Positions 1-11,660 of a DNA stretch of 64,000 bases are shown here, in pieces. The notes beneath the pieces are model-generated. The model was given only the letters and a program-made list of their open reading frames with translations, had not been told where the DNA came from and made no database searches. The translations under genes were made by a program, and so were the position numbers. Each line of letters starts with the position of its first letter. The stretch's first letter is position 1. This DNA comes from Gibbula magus (taxonomy: Eukaryota; Mollusca; Gastropoda; Trochida; Trochidae): the NCBI GenBank assembly GCA_936450465.1, contig OW388296.1, positions 18,580,526 through 18,644,525 on the forward strand, written 5' to 3'.

Positions 1-337
1 AATAAACCTTATTAACCAAATAAATAAACTAATAAAAACAATAAACGGATGCTCTTCTAAATATCAAATGATAGATGTGTAATTTGATTACCGGTATTCC
101 TTTTTGGAAACGCCATTTAAATCATTCCTAATAGTTAAGTTAGATTTTTTTTAAATAACGGTTATGAAAATTGTAAGAGGTAGTACTGTTCCCTTCTGAA
201 AACAACAAACATCATTGAATCTAAAAAGTACTGACATAAAAGCCAGTTTATCGCCATTTCATTACACAGGACAATGTGATTGAATCTTGTAGGATCCCAT
301 TCTGTTTCATTAATTCAAATTCAATTTTCTAATTCAG

Positions 338-3300
338 AATGCACGGACATGAACAAAGGGCGGAGAGATTCGGGATCCAAAAAAAGAAAATATTCAACTA
401 GTAAGTAGATCATTTTCTCAGGTCCGATTTTGCCAGAAGCACTATTTATATATATGTTTTCTGTATAGTTGACAAATCAATTTACAGAACACTGATTCCT
501 CACTATTTATAATTCGTCGTGATGATATGAAATCCACTAACTTATTTTTGGTATTGTTAGGGACTGGTCATTTATTACAGGGGGGGGTGGGCCGGGGGAT
601 TTTTACTTCGGTTTGTACATAAAAATATGACCCTCCCCGGCTTGTCGTAATTTTTTTAATGGCCCTCCCCATTTTAGTGTATTTTTTTTCACGTCCCTCC
701 CCCAACATACATCTATAAATCTTTTTGAAATTGGACTTCTGAAGATATATTCGGTTCTACATTGGAAATATTTTTCTTTTGACACTTTAAAGAAAGGTTC
801 TCTCTCGAAAAAAACCGGTTATAGAATATATACCAGTTATGGGTTTAACATGTGTAACATCTAGGGTTAAAAGTATCTGTAGAACAACAGATCCATTGGC
901 TATGTAGCTCATCAGGTACACATTATTACAGGTATTACATTATCTCTCTTAGGTAAAAACTATTAACATCTTAAATGATAAGGCATTACCGAGTCACCAA
1001 ATTTATAATCCCCACTGTCAACACACAATTTTAATTATCATAGACTTTTACATTCTAAGGAAGAAGTAACAAATATATATTTCTAAAGTTCACCATTTGC
1101 CTGATAAAGGGGAAAGGAACCAGAAATTGAGATACATAATAATTTGTATTACACATAATTTTTAAAGATGTGACCTCAATGTTTTGTCTGTGAGAGGTTT
1201 GTACAATGGTACCACAATAATCTCTAAGTTCCCCTACTGCTCACACCCTCCCCAGTGATAAATTTACAAGTATGACTGCATAGTCCAAGAACTTGCTACT
1301 ACAAACTAATGGGAGTCCCAGCAGATATAAGTCACTAAAGTCAGTCCGTCAATAATTAGGCAAATACAACCCCAAAAACAACCTTGTGTCCTTGTTTTAT
1401 GAGTCCTTTCCAAATGAGTATTTGGTAAATATATCATTGCTTCCCTGAACCATTGTTAACCCTACTTTCCAGCCCTCCTGGTATGACCCTTCTCCCCCCT
1501 TCCCCTTCTCCCCCCTTCCCTCCAATATGAGTCAATATACACCTCTACATAGCACATCTTCGGAAGTAAAAAAGGTAAATCACATTGTTAAGAGCAAAAT
1601 AAAATTTCAAGGAGCACTAAAAAAGTTAGATTGCTAAAAATACCTCTATCTATGAATATAAGCAGTAAACTATTTTAGGTAGCTAATAGTCAATACCATT
1701 TTGAAGAAAAGGTGGGTTATTTTACATTCAGGTATGAATTTTCAAGCTGACCCTGAATTTGTTTTCCTTAACTCAAAATTACAGGAAGCAAATGCTCCCA
1801 AATTGATTGCTATATATTGAGAACTGATTTTGAAGAACAACTGCCACCCAAATAATTATTGTTTTTCGAAAACAAGTGTACTTTTGACAATAAGATTTGA
1901 TTCATCTTTTGGATTTATCTTTACAGACAATTGGTATAGTGACCAAATGGTATTGGTAGAGGGCAACAAAAGTTACAAATCTTAGTCTCTATCCAACAAA
2001 GTTGATATTCTCAAAATTTTAGCTTCTTAACTTACTAGTAGTCGAAAGAACATTTCAGTGTGGACACTCTGCCATGCCCATATTCGAGGGGGATCAAGAC
2101 CAAATGAACAAACTTAAGTCTCTATGTAACAAAGATGTCATTCAGAAAATTTCAGCTTCCTATGTAAACTGGTTTCTGAGAAGATTGTTTTAGGTAAAAT
2201 GGGGGTGCAACGGTTTTGGAGGAAACGTTAAAAATGTCAAATATGAACGGATGTTGGACGATGGTCCATACAATATTCCAAAATATATATGCTCAAAATA
2301 CGGCAAATATTCCTCACAGGAATATCGACATTGAAATTCATTTACATATACAGGTACCTGTTTAATATATTTTAAATGTGTGTCTGTTGTCATATATTTG
2401 CAAAAATCAAGGACTTTTCAAAGGTTTCAGTTTTAATAGGTGTCGTATTTCATTTTTTATCATTTTTATAACTGCATCATTGAGATTATGAATTTGACTG
2501 ACTTTATTAGCTTATATAGTGACTTTTAATATGTATCTATCAAAATATATCAAACAGAAACAAAAGCCTTGAAAATAAACTACCTGCATGGAAAAAAGTG
2601 TCAGTTTACTTTTCTACTTTTCTTTCCGCGAACAAAGGAGAGAACTCATGGGGATTTTTAAATACTAGCACCAGTTGTGAATATTCAGCTGTCTATGCTA
2701 TTTTATCAACTGCTTTACAATCATTTTTCAGATCCTCTTTCCCCTTGTGGCTGTATATTTGTTCATGACCCTCCCCTGAAAACCCCCGCCCCCCCCCCCT
2801 GTAATAAATGACCGGTCCCTTAAACCCGTAAATCAGATCCGAGCTTGCTAATGCATGAATGATATACTTCAACTGTTAACCACTGATACTAGTGTTTGTT
2901 CCGTCAGTGGTTGTCCACTTTTACGAAACAGATATAATCATGACAAAAGACAACATATTATAAATCCCTATCTCTTATGTTTAAGTTCTGCCTGTCCGTT
3001 TTCGGGTATCAACGTTGTGAAGATTAATTCTGTGTGAGTAAGGAAGCGTGACTTTCATTTCTCGAAACATGGCAGCAGAATGTTGCAGCTAGTTTGTCTG
3101 TTCAAAACAAATATAAGTATAATATGAGATAACAAGAATTCACTTTCCCTTTAATTTTATTTTTCAGGTACGAAAAGACCAATTGACACAGATTCCGAGC
3201 CTGGAGAAGGTGTGTTATAAGAAATTTGATAAAATGAGTTGAGTTTGAGTTGATTTGAACCATCAAAACTGTTTTGGAATAATATTGGCTTTCATGAAAT

Positions 3301-4086
3301 TTGACATGGAGATTCAGTAACACTTTTAACATATTTTTAAAAGTAGTTTTCACAATTTGTTTGTTGATGATGAACAGGCTATACACGGATGGTGACACAT
3401 CTTTATTCATTGGATACGTATCTTTTTATTATTTATTCCATCATTTACATGCACAAAACGTCGTTGTATATGCGATTTAGTAATCAGGATTATATCTAAT
3501 ACTGTAATGCTTTAAATTTTCATTTAACATTTCCTGCAACCTGTTGGTAACTTTATTCCAGAATATGACAAGGACTGTTCGGGAAACAACAGCTGCATCA
3601 GGCGTCCACAATGTAAGCAATAACAGACATTTGATGTCATATTTCAAGTTTGGAAAGACAAAATAAACTGACAGTTCTTCCATCTTATTAATACATCTCT
3701 ATATATAAGTAAGCACTAGTTTGTAGTTATGTACTCTAAATCTTAATTGTTCTCTAGAAATCTTGTTTTTCTCATGAAAAGTTATCTCATACCTATATCA
3801 ACACACAAAGGCCCGTAAATGCACTGACTATAACTGGTCATTTATACGTGACTATGGGTCTGTGTTTATTAATTCCCTTCACTAATGTCTAACTCCTGAC
3901 TCATTGCTAGTGAGTAAGGAAGCGTGACTTTCATTTCTCGAAACATGGCAGCAGAATGTTGCAGCTAGTTTGTCTGTTCAAAACAAATATAATTATTACA
4001 TGAGATAACGGGAAATCCACTTTCCCTTTAATTTTATTCTTCAGGCAGAAGAAGATTAATAGACACAGATTCCGAGTCAGGAGAAG
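338..4086 (+). CDS. Internal exons of an unidentified gene built of phase-1 micro-exons
   Basis: Four short candidate exons lie at 338-400 (63 bp), 3168-3209 (42 bp), 3562-3612 (51 bp) and 4045-4086 (42 bp). Each follows a pyrimidine-rich AG (for example TTTTCTAATTCAG) and is followed by GTAAGT, GTGTGT, GTAAGC and GTGTGT. All four are open in the one frame in which they enter with two bases of a codon and leave with one, so they can be joined or skipped freely. They encode CTDMNKGRRDSGSKKRKYST, TKRPIDTDSEPGE, YDKDCSGNNSCIRRPQ and RRRLIDTDSESGE, which are charged and low in hydrophobic residues. The second and fourth are duplicates inside a ~205 bp direct repeat. The first intron holds a 2.3 kb transposon. 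The start of the gene is not seen and may lie before the window. I do not recognise the product. The shared phase is the main support. Confidence 0.45.
560..2819. mobile_element. Non-autonomous DNA transposon with inverted ends and TTA duplication (PIF/Harbinger-like)
   Basis: The left end GGGACTGGTCATTTATTACA followed by a G-run matches the inverted right end, where a C-run is followed by TGTAATAAATGACCGGTCCC. The bases just outside are TTA at 557-559 and TTA at 2820-2822, a three-base TWA duplication of the kind made by PIF/Harbinger elements. No transposase frame was found inside. Around 885-1130 there is a decayed copy of the dispersed repeat seen complete at 5504-5962 (shared TAGCTCATCAGG and the 'ATCCCCA' segment). 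Confidence 0.6.
3034..3239 (+). repeat. Direct repeat, copy 1, containing a 42-bp exon
   Basis: About 205 bp nearly identical to 3910-4114. The shared block runs from GTGAGTAAGGAAGCGTGACT through intron sequence, acceptor, 42-bp exon and donor. The exon is less alike between copies than the intron before it, apart from the shared IDTDSE core. Confidence 0.8.
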
Positions 4087-4114
4087 GTGTGTTATATGAA
4101 ATTTGATAAGATGA
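3910..4114 (+). repeat. Direct repeat, copy 2, containing a 42-bp exon
   Basis: Second copy of the block at 3034-3239, ~875 bp downstream. It is a local exon duplication that carried both splice sites with it. Confidence 0.8.
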
Positions 4115-4248
4115 GTATCAAAACGAGATATTTCATTCACTGATTTAAATATAAATCACAGCCACAGACCTAAAACACTTTATACTATACTATAAGTACA
4201 CTTGTCTCGAACTGTTTATTCTAAAAGAACTACACTATACCGGTATAT

Positions 4249-5015
4249 AAAGAAATAGAGGACGAGTTGGCATGCTTTATCGTTTCAAAGAAGTTGAAAA
4301 CCCCAAAAGGCACATCTACACATGATGATTGTTCCACATACTAAGTTTCGTTGAGATATGATTTATGGTTTTCGAGTTCTAAAGAAATAGAGGACGAGTT
4401 GGCGTGCTTTATCGTTTCAAAGAAGTTGAAAACCCCAAAAGGCACATCTACACATGATGAGTGTTCCACACACTAAGTTTCGTTGAGATATGTCTTATGG
4501 TTTTCGAGTTCTGCTCCGGAAACGAAATTCTAAGTTACATTTCCATGGAAACGGTGAAAAACAATAACTGAGTCTCGAAGAAGTTGAAAACCCCAAAAGG
4601 CACATCTAGACATGATGATTGTTCCACACACCAAGTTTCGTTGAGTTATGTCTTATAGTTTTCGAGTTCTGCTCCGGAACACAATCGGGACGGACGGACG
4701 GAGCCCATTTCAAATTTACCAAATTGAGGTCACGGGGTCACCAAATCTACAATTTAGTATCCCCATTAGCAGTCTGCACACAACTTTTCAGCACTTTAGA
4801 CCTTTTGGAACTGGAGAAGAAGATGAAAATAGGTTTTTGGGGTTGTGACCCCTTTGAGGTCATAGGGTCATGAAATCTACAACTTAGAATTCCCATTAGC
4901 CCATTAGTCTGCAAACAAAATGTTCACTCCCTAGACCAAGTGATTCTGGAGAAGAAGATGAAAATGTAAAAAGTTTACAGACGGACGGACGTCGGACACC
5001 ATGCCACTTAAAATA
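4249..5015 (+). repeat. GACG-type dispersed repeat with 132-bp tandem units
   Basis: A unit of ~132 bp beginning AAAGAAATAGAGGACGAGTT occurs at 4249 and 4381, with a partial unit at ~4578. It is followed by two ~150 bp segments carrying 'GGTCACC/ATGAAATCTACAA' and 'GGAGAAGAAGATGAAAAT', and ends in GACGGACGGACGTCGGACACC. The opening motif recurs in intron 1 of genes B (~23955) and C (~37538). Reading frames here are not credible genes. Confidence 0.7.
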
Positions 5016-5145
5016 ATGGTGTCAAAACAGCTTTATTGATTTTCAACACTGATGATCTGTTGTTGTACAGATCGAAAGTGAGAATTATATATATTCTATC
5101 TATATATTTTCTATCTAACATTCAGATTCATATTTATGTTTTCAG

Positions 5146-5225
5146 TCAATAATTACATATCTGGAATCATCTGTATCAACTTTTCAAGTCTAGTCACATT
5201 GCGGCACTATTGGCTCTGTCATTAG
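5146..5225 (+). CDS. Possible terminal exon of the micro-exon gene
   Basis: A good acceptor (TTATGTTTTCAG) precedes an 80-bp stretch that enters with two bases of a codon, the phase needed after the exon ending at 4086. It runs 25 codons to TAG, and an AATAAA lies at 5485-5490. The reading frame is uncharged and hydrophobic, unlike the upstream exons, so this may be coincidence. Confidence 0.2.
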
Positions 5226-5503
5226 ATCTGTCTTTCATATACACATCATCTCGAATCTGTGCATTGGTCCTCTGTCCCCGTTTACATTTCAGCAAAACCA
5301 GGTCACACCTGAAAAATAAGGATGGCAACTCGGTAGCTTATCAGACATTGCCAGTATTATTATCGAAGGTTTAAATAATGACTTTGTAAGTTTTAACATC
5401 TCTTTTAATGGACCATCATTAAATTTCCAATTAATTATTACTCACTAGTTGTAAATATTGCTATTTTATAATATATTATTGTGTAATAAAAAATAACAAA
5501 AAA

Positions 5504-5962
5504 AGAGCCATGGGCTCTGTAGCTCATCAGGATTTCACTGGTTTACTATCTAAAGTTGAATATTTAAGTTAAGTTATTGTTTACAAGCAAAAGATAGGTT
5601 CTTAGATCATGACCACTGTGACCCAATTTTGGGTCACGGGGTCACACAATCTACAATTTAGAATCCCCATTGGCCAAGGAGTCTGCACACAACTTTTCAG
5701 CTCTCTAGACCTTATGGAAATGGAGAAGAAGATGAAAATAGGTTTTTAAGGAAGTGACCCCATTTGGGGTCAAGGGGTCACGAAATCTACAATATAGAAT
5801 CCCCATTGGCCAAGGAGTCTGCACATAAAATTTCAGCTCTGTGGAGTCATTGGTTCTGGAGAAGAAGTCGAAAAAGCAAAAAGTTTACGGACGGATGGAT
5901 GGACGGACGCCGGACACCATGCCATGCCATTGGCCATCAGGCCTTTCAGGCCTGATGAGCTA
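5504..5962 (+). repeat. Dispersed GACG-type repeat bounded by TAGCTCATCAGG / CCTGATGAGCTA
   Basis: The element starts with GAGCCATGGGCTCTGTAGCT and ends CAGGCCTGATGAGCTA, giving a short inverted repeat at the ends. Inside are two related segments like those at 4680-5015, then (GGAC)n and CCATGCCATGCCATTGG. No flanking duplication was resolved. Confidence 0.6.
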
Positions 5963-6120
5963 ATAATAACTAGGATTGCCACAGGACAATACTTAAGTCT
6001 TCAAGACTCCTGCTTGACCTTGAACTTAAATCCCCATATCTTCTTTAAAATGGTCTATCAAGCATATCTCTATCTTCAAAGCTTTAAATAAAACAAGAAC
6101 AAAATTGAAAAAATCACATA

Positions 6121-6484
6121 TTAAAGGGGCAGTAGCATGTTTTTTTTTCCTGAAATAAGTTGATGAAATGTATTTGAAAAATAATGTCACTAATAGTAAA
6201 TCACCCTTCTCTCTTCAGATAATCAAGTTAAAAATAAAAGTACATGGTTTCGTAAAGCCATGGGGATCGTTTTTGTCATTCGAAATAATAAATTGTGTTC
6301 ACAATAAAATGGCCGCCATGCAATTTTTGCTTTATACACAACATCGTTATTACCACTACAGATAATTGGTTTGTGTAATAAGATGTTTTACCCTCTAAAG
6401 TAAATATGGATGATATAAACTATCATTATAAATGGGAAATTCGAAAAAATAAAATTTGCAGAAAACGTGCTACTGCCCCTTTAA
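6121..6484. mobile_element. TTAA-flanked MITE (piggyBac-like), copy 1
   Basis: TTAA-AGGGGCAGTAGCA at the left and TGCTACTGCCCCT-TTAA at the right form an inverted repeat of ~20 bp flanked by the TTAA duplication expected of piggyBac-type elements. It is the same family as 16326-16689 and 30025-30388, and includes the shared internal AAAATGGCCGCCAT (a YY1-type site). It has no coding capacity. Confidence 0.75.
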
Positions 6485-6779
6485 TGTACCCCTGCATGAT
6501 CAATGACAAAATGGTTAATATTTTCAGACCAAGACGTAACATAGAAAATGTTGTGCTTTAATTTCCACTTAAGTAGATGAAATCCTCCTTTAGATTGCAT
6601 AAATATTATGTTTTTCTCAATTTTCAAGAAAATAGTTTAAAATTCTTATTTTTGGACCCCTATACCACATTTGCAATGTTTGAAGCTTAACTATAAAAGG
6701 GGACAACAGAAAAGTTGTTATTCATGAAATTGTGCATAAGTAGATGTGTTAAGCACTTCTGATCCTTTGAACATTGCTG

Positions 6780-7045
6780 AAAATGGTCAATTTATACAAT
6801 TTATAATCCCCATTGGTCAAGGAATTTGCACATAAAATTTCAGCTTTTTAGAGTCATTGGTTCTGAAGAAGTTGAAAAGCGAAGAATTAATGGACGGACG
6901 CCGGACACCATGCCATGCCATAAGCACATCAGGTCTTTCAGGCCTGATGAGCTAAAAATAGAGCCATGGTCGAAAATGAGAAAAGTTTACGGATTGACGG
7001 ACGCCCAACGCCATGCATAAGCCTATTAGGCCTTTCAGGCAAATA
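6780..7045 (+). repeat. Partial copies of the GACG-type dispersed repeat
   Basis: Two truncated tail segments lie in tandem. Each ends in GACGGACGCC(G/C)... and then a 'TCAGGCCT' or 'AGGCCTTTCAGGC' end. They match the 3' half of the element at 5504-5962. Confidence 0.55.
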
Positions 7046-7905
7046 TCACTTTTAAACCGACGTTGCTGATTGTGCAGCTAGATACAATCGCAACAAATCA
7101 CTTTTCAGGACACTCCTTTTTTGCCAGTGAATTCAGGCTTTCTTGAACAGAGGTTAGGATTGGAAATCTGAAGGGAGTAACCTCTGTGGGATTTGAATGA
7201 AAATAACCAGCTTTTGATATTTGGTTTAAATACTATAAAATATTAAATGGTATATATGTTATCTAGTAAATGTTGATCAAATTATTGCCATAATATTCCT
7301 AAGATAGAAAACGGAAAATTTAACTTAAATTATGAGGTTGTAGCCAAGGCGAATCCCAACAAAACTGAAAAATGTGAATAGAATCGGACACAAATCATAT
7401 CTATGAAAATTATTTACCCCAGACTAAATTAACATACATGTACAAGTCTATTGAAATAACATCACCGTATGAATAGTGCACAATTTTGGGATCTTATGTG
7501 TCATCAAATTAAATCTAAAATAAATTCCAAACTAATTGCATATGACCAACATTATTATTAAAAGGAGGGTTCTATCCGGTAATTTTTTGTGGAAACAAAA
7601 TTCGAAGGGATATCCCTGTTAACACATATATTTTATTAAAACAGTCAAATTAAAAGATACTAATGGAGGTAATCTTTTGATGACTTATATTTCACAACTT
7701 GTTATATTTCATTATTTGATAAACACAAGCGCACATTTGTTGAATAATAAAAACAATGAGAACTGAAGCCATCAGCCCTGCCAGTGGGGAAAACTTCGCT
7801 ACAGCATAACAGCAAATCGTTTATTAGTTTTATGACATGTTATGTGTTACTATATGAATACTCTATCAGTGTTTATCTTTAGTGATTAAAGAACATTAAT
7901 ATTAG
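7046..7905. other. No gene recognised
   Basis: AT-rich non-coding sequence. No conserved reading frame, splice pair or repeat was recognised. Confidence 0.5.
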
Positions 7906-9485
7906 GTACAGTACGTCGGGGTATTCCGGATCACAAAGGAAAGAGCGACGCAAAGACACTTTAAGAAAATCAAAAGGCTTTTAGGTATAGGGGAGACCGG
8001 GGCACATTGGGCCAAAAATAACTTTTTTCCTGTTTTTCTTAACCTATGAACACAACCAACATGAAACTTATTTTTAAAATATTTTTTTTATATATTTAAA
8101 GCATCCTTTATGTTAAAATACAAATACATGTAACAACGCAATATATTTTTTATATACTTTTTATAAACTTTTTAGTATAGACATGAAATAAAAAAGTGAA
8201 AAATGCTGACCCAATCTGCCCCACCCTGGGGCACATTGGGACATGAACCGGGGCACTTTGGGACAATACCCATTCCTGAGAGAATAGAATTATGATTTCA
8301 ATACTTATCATAATGATTTTTCATATTTTACTTTAAAAAAACAAAGAGGGGGCACATTGGGACACTGTCAAAATATAAACCATGGCACATTGGGACACTG
8401 TCCCAAACTACCCCGGTAGCATTGTCGCAACCAGTCGCAATCTGCCCCAATGACCCCCAAGGTGATAAAATGCCTCAATATTGGTAATTCAACTTACATG
8501 TCAAGTAATTACTTGAAACAACACAATGATGAAACTTTCCAGAATAATAGTTTCTTCCTCCTTATTTTGAATCAATAGTTATTTATGGAGTCCCAACCTG
8601 CCCCGGTCTCCCCTAAGCTATCTTTCATCTAACTCTTATCAAAATAAGAGACCCAGGTGATCAGGATTTAATAGTGAAAACTGACAAATAAAACCCTCTC
8701 CCGTTACGACAGTTCCGGATCATTTCAGGGTATTCCAGATCACGTGACAACATGAGGTCGCGCCCGGCTGTTATGCCTGTTAGGACAAAAAGGGGGAATT
8801 GTCAAATAAAAACAATAGTTCAATTACACACATACGTGAGAAATATTAATTATGATGAATATATTACGAATAACAAGCACTGCAATTCAAAACAGTATTT
8901 TTCTGGTAAACAAATTTAACATTTACTGCAGTGTAGACCTAAATGGTGTTCTCGGACCAGAAAGACATTATCATTTGTAGATATTTAAAAATTATACAAC
9001 ACTGTTAATATATGTCGTCAATACAACAGTTATTAATTTGTTTCGACCGTTCAAAGTTATAATAACGGTCCCTAAATAATGGTGATCCGGAACTACCCGA
9101 ATTATGTTGTCTGATCAATTGTTTATTTCTTAAAATATATGGCAGATATAAAAATCATTTGCATTGTAATTTACAGGTTAAGTGTTAAGGTAAGGAAAGA
9201 AATATTAAAATTTAGCAAGTTGATTTTATGGTTTCTTAAAATAGGATGTCTTCAATGTGTGACCTATTTCTCACGCGTAAGCGACAGCTGACCGCAATGA
9301 TAGGTATGCTCGTTACAGAGCGCAAGTAAACTCCCGGCTACCAAGAAGTAAAACAAATTATGGCATCTTGAAGAACATTGCCACAGCTTTAAAATAAGAC
9401 ATTGACTGATGATATCAATCCAGGTTCACACTCCCTAGATTTAAATAGACGACCAAGTGATCCGGAATACCCTTACGCACTGTGC
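7906..9485. mobile_element. Inverted-repeat DNA element, ~1.6 kb, interrupted by another MITE
   Basis: The left end GTACAGTACGTCGGGGTATT continuing CCGGATCAC matches, inverted, GTGATCCGGAATACCC followed by TTACGCACTGTGC at the right, about 24 of 29 positions. Degenerate copies of the end motif occur inside (GTTCCGGATCATTTCAGGGT near 8710 and GGTGATCCGGAACTACCC near 9079). No clear flanking duplication was found, so the exact ends are uncertain. Confidence 0.45.
7990..8613. mobile_element. TA-flanked MITE with GGGGAGACCGGGGCA ends (mariner-like)
   Basis: The left end GGGGAGACCGGGGCA and right end TGCCCCGGTCTCCCC are perfect inverted repeats flanked by TA on both sides, as Tc1/mariner insertions are. 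The body repeats 'GGGGCACATTGGGACA'-type motifs several times, some inverted. No transposase is present. It sits inside the element at 7906-9485. Confidence 0.7.
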
Positions 9486-9757
9486 AATATAGATTGTTTT
9501 CACGCTATGTAAAAACAAATTTGGAGACAGAACCATCCCTTTAAGGCCGATTGTTATTTAGGCCTAGCTAGGTTGTTTGTCACATGTAGGTAGATCTACT
9601 TTAGAAGTTTATTACCACGAAAATAGGTAACACAACAATTGCAGTGACAATTTTACTCATGATCATTGGCTGATCATTCACTGACTTTTCGCTGAAGTGC
9701 AAACCAATTCAATGACTTGGATGGATTGTAAACTTGTCTGAATTTAGCATACCTTAC

Positions 9758-9859
9758 TTTGCTGACTGAAAGTGAAAAGCCGATTCGAGCAGGTCCAAAC
9801 CCAATCATCGGCATTCGTGTAACTCGCTTCTGGTTTCCCATGTTGTTCTCGTTCTCCAT
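9758..9859 (-). CDS. First coding exon of an unidentified minus-strand gene
   Basis: An ATG in a strong context (AACATGG) opens 34 codons, beginning MENENNMGNQKRVTRMPMIG, and ends in phase 0 before AAA|GTAAGG. A second possible donor (AAG|GTATGC) lies six bases on. About 130 bp upstream is an NRF1-type palindrome with ETS motifs, typical of a TATA-less promoter. I could not find the next exon; the 7.9-9.5 kb transposons would lie in the following intron. The peptide has no signal sequence or motif that I can name. The call rests on the promoter, start context and donor together. Confidence 0.4.
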
Positions 9860-9949
9860 GTTCGTTTCCTCGCTCTAATAATCTCCATGAAATCCTCCAA
9901 GAATATAAACCATCCAAAGTTTCGAGGGATGTATACTAACACGTGTGTA

Positions 9950-10004
9950 ATCCGGAAATCAACCGGAAACTGGTTTCTTGTCGAAAACACGGTCGCATGC
10001 GCAC
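9950..10004 (-). promoter_or_regulatory. NRF1 / ETS promoter motifs
   Basis: TCGCATGCGCAC at 9993-10004 matches the NRF1 palindrome (TGCGCATGCGCA) at nearly every position on the minus strand. CCGGAAAT at 9953 and CCGGAAAC at 9963 are ETS-type cores. This pairing is common at housekeeping start sites and lies just upstream of the minus-strand exon at 9758-9859. Confidence 0.45.
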
Positions 10005-10284
10005 GGAAGCAGGACACCAGTCTGGTAGCGATAAAGTCGATTTGTACTTATGATGGCTTTGGTCAAGCTATAGTCATACAATACTTATGAAATCATTAGC
10101 GCTACCGACATAAAAGCTATATCTTGAAAAAAAAAATTCTAAAAAAATAGTTCACATATCATTTTAAAATGACTCGCCTATTCAAGTTCAGTAATATTTA
10201 TTTTCCAAAAATATTTTTAAAAATATATAGGTCGGTTGCACTATATTATGGTTTTGTGGCAGTAGTGATATAGGGTTGTTAGTT

Positions 10285-10286
<2 letters not shown>

Positions 10287-10322
<36 letters not shown>
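10287..10322. repeat. (TA)n microsatellite at the edge of the acetyltransferase array
   Basis: About 17 TA units. Homology between copy A and intron 1 of copies B and C starts immediately to its right (compare 10333 with 23612 and 37195) and is absent to its left. Confidence 0.85.
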
Positions 10323-10324
<2 letters not shown>

Positions 10325-11660
10325 ATGAAGGGGTCCGCAAATAAGCATTTTGTAGTATTTTCTTGAATATTCAGAAGAACATAATGCATTAATTATGTAT
10401 GCAATCTAAACGAAGATTACATCCCCTGAAGTGGAATTTAAAGCACAACATTTTATGTGTTGCAACTTACTATGGAAATGTTAATCGTTTTGTTCTAATA
10501 ATGAAGATTATAATGTAAGGGTCCATAAATATGGGATTTTCAGAAAGGTATTTTCTTTGGATAATGTTTATTACAAAACTACTAAAGATATAGACATGAA
10601 TGATAGCTCATTTGAAAACAAATATTATGATTAATGGAAGGTTGAAGGCAAACATGGTGTTCAAGGTCAACAGAAATCTTGACTGCAGTCCTAGTATATA
10701 GTCATATTTCCTTTGTGGCCCATAATAAGGGTCAAGGGGCCATGGCATCAAACGTTTTTCTTCTCTAGATCTCAAAATCCTATCAAAATGAAAGTTCCCG
10801 TACAGACTACTGAGCCTAAGAGGATTATACATCGTTGATTTTGTGGCCCTGCAAAGTAAAAACCTATTTTCACATTTATCTTTCGATCTAAAAGCCCCGG
10901 CAAGGTGAAATCTTAGGAAATGTATAAATTGTAGATTAAGTGACCCCAACTATTAGGGTCGATTCAGCTTCTTCACAAATCTGAAAAGCTCTTGAAAAAC
11001 TTACATCTTCTGTCGAGAAATTAGCAGATGGTTAAGTACAACATGGTGAGCTTCTGAGCGAAGGGCTTTCATTTTTGTGCATGCAAAGTTAATCTTGTAA
11101 AATATATGGGTTACAAATTGGTTAACATCCCAGTATTCCAATCACATAGCCAAGTCTACGTGCGTTTTGTAATTGTATCTACATGTAAAGTACTTTTCAT
11201 GTTACGACTTCTGAAATAGGACAATTACAACAAATACTCTTGAATGACACGCTAGCAGCCAATTTGCAAATCAACGACTACTTTACCCTACTATCAATTG
11301 AAATATCCTATTTATTTGAATTACATGGAATGAAAGAAATTTGACTAGTAGAACTAGTAGTATAAAGAAGACAAAAGAGAGAAATGACTAGATTTTAAGC
11401 AAATAAACTTTTGACATTTGATACAAATAAATCTTATACTAAAGTCTTGTTTACATTAAATGCAGTAGGCTAAGTTTGAGTCGCATTATGACACTGTAAT
11501 CAGTACAATAACACCGATGAGTGTATAGTTTGAACCTATGTTTTTAGTGAAAGTGAAGGTTTACTGCCAGGAATGATACCAGCTTTTCCTGAGGACCATA
11601 CACTTTAAAAGCGGATTAGCATTTGTGTAGACTTTTTCTTGATTCCTTTCCCTTTTGCAG
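10323..11660 (+). other. Remnant of intron 1 of copy A
   Basis: This matches the 3' part of intron 1 of copies B and C. It begins at GGGGTCCGCAAAT and includes AGGGTCAAGGGGCCATGGCA. It lacks ~1 kb present in B and C (about 23945-25010 in B) and has ~450 bp of its own (about 11085-11535). No coding exon was found in it. Confidence 0.7.

Noticed and set aside
9805..10090. Plus- and minus-strand frames across the NRF1/ETS region
   Set aside because: They overlap promoter-like motifs and compete with the better-supported minus-strand exon at 9758-9859.
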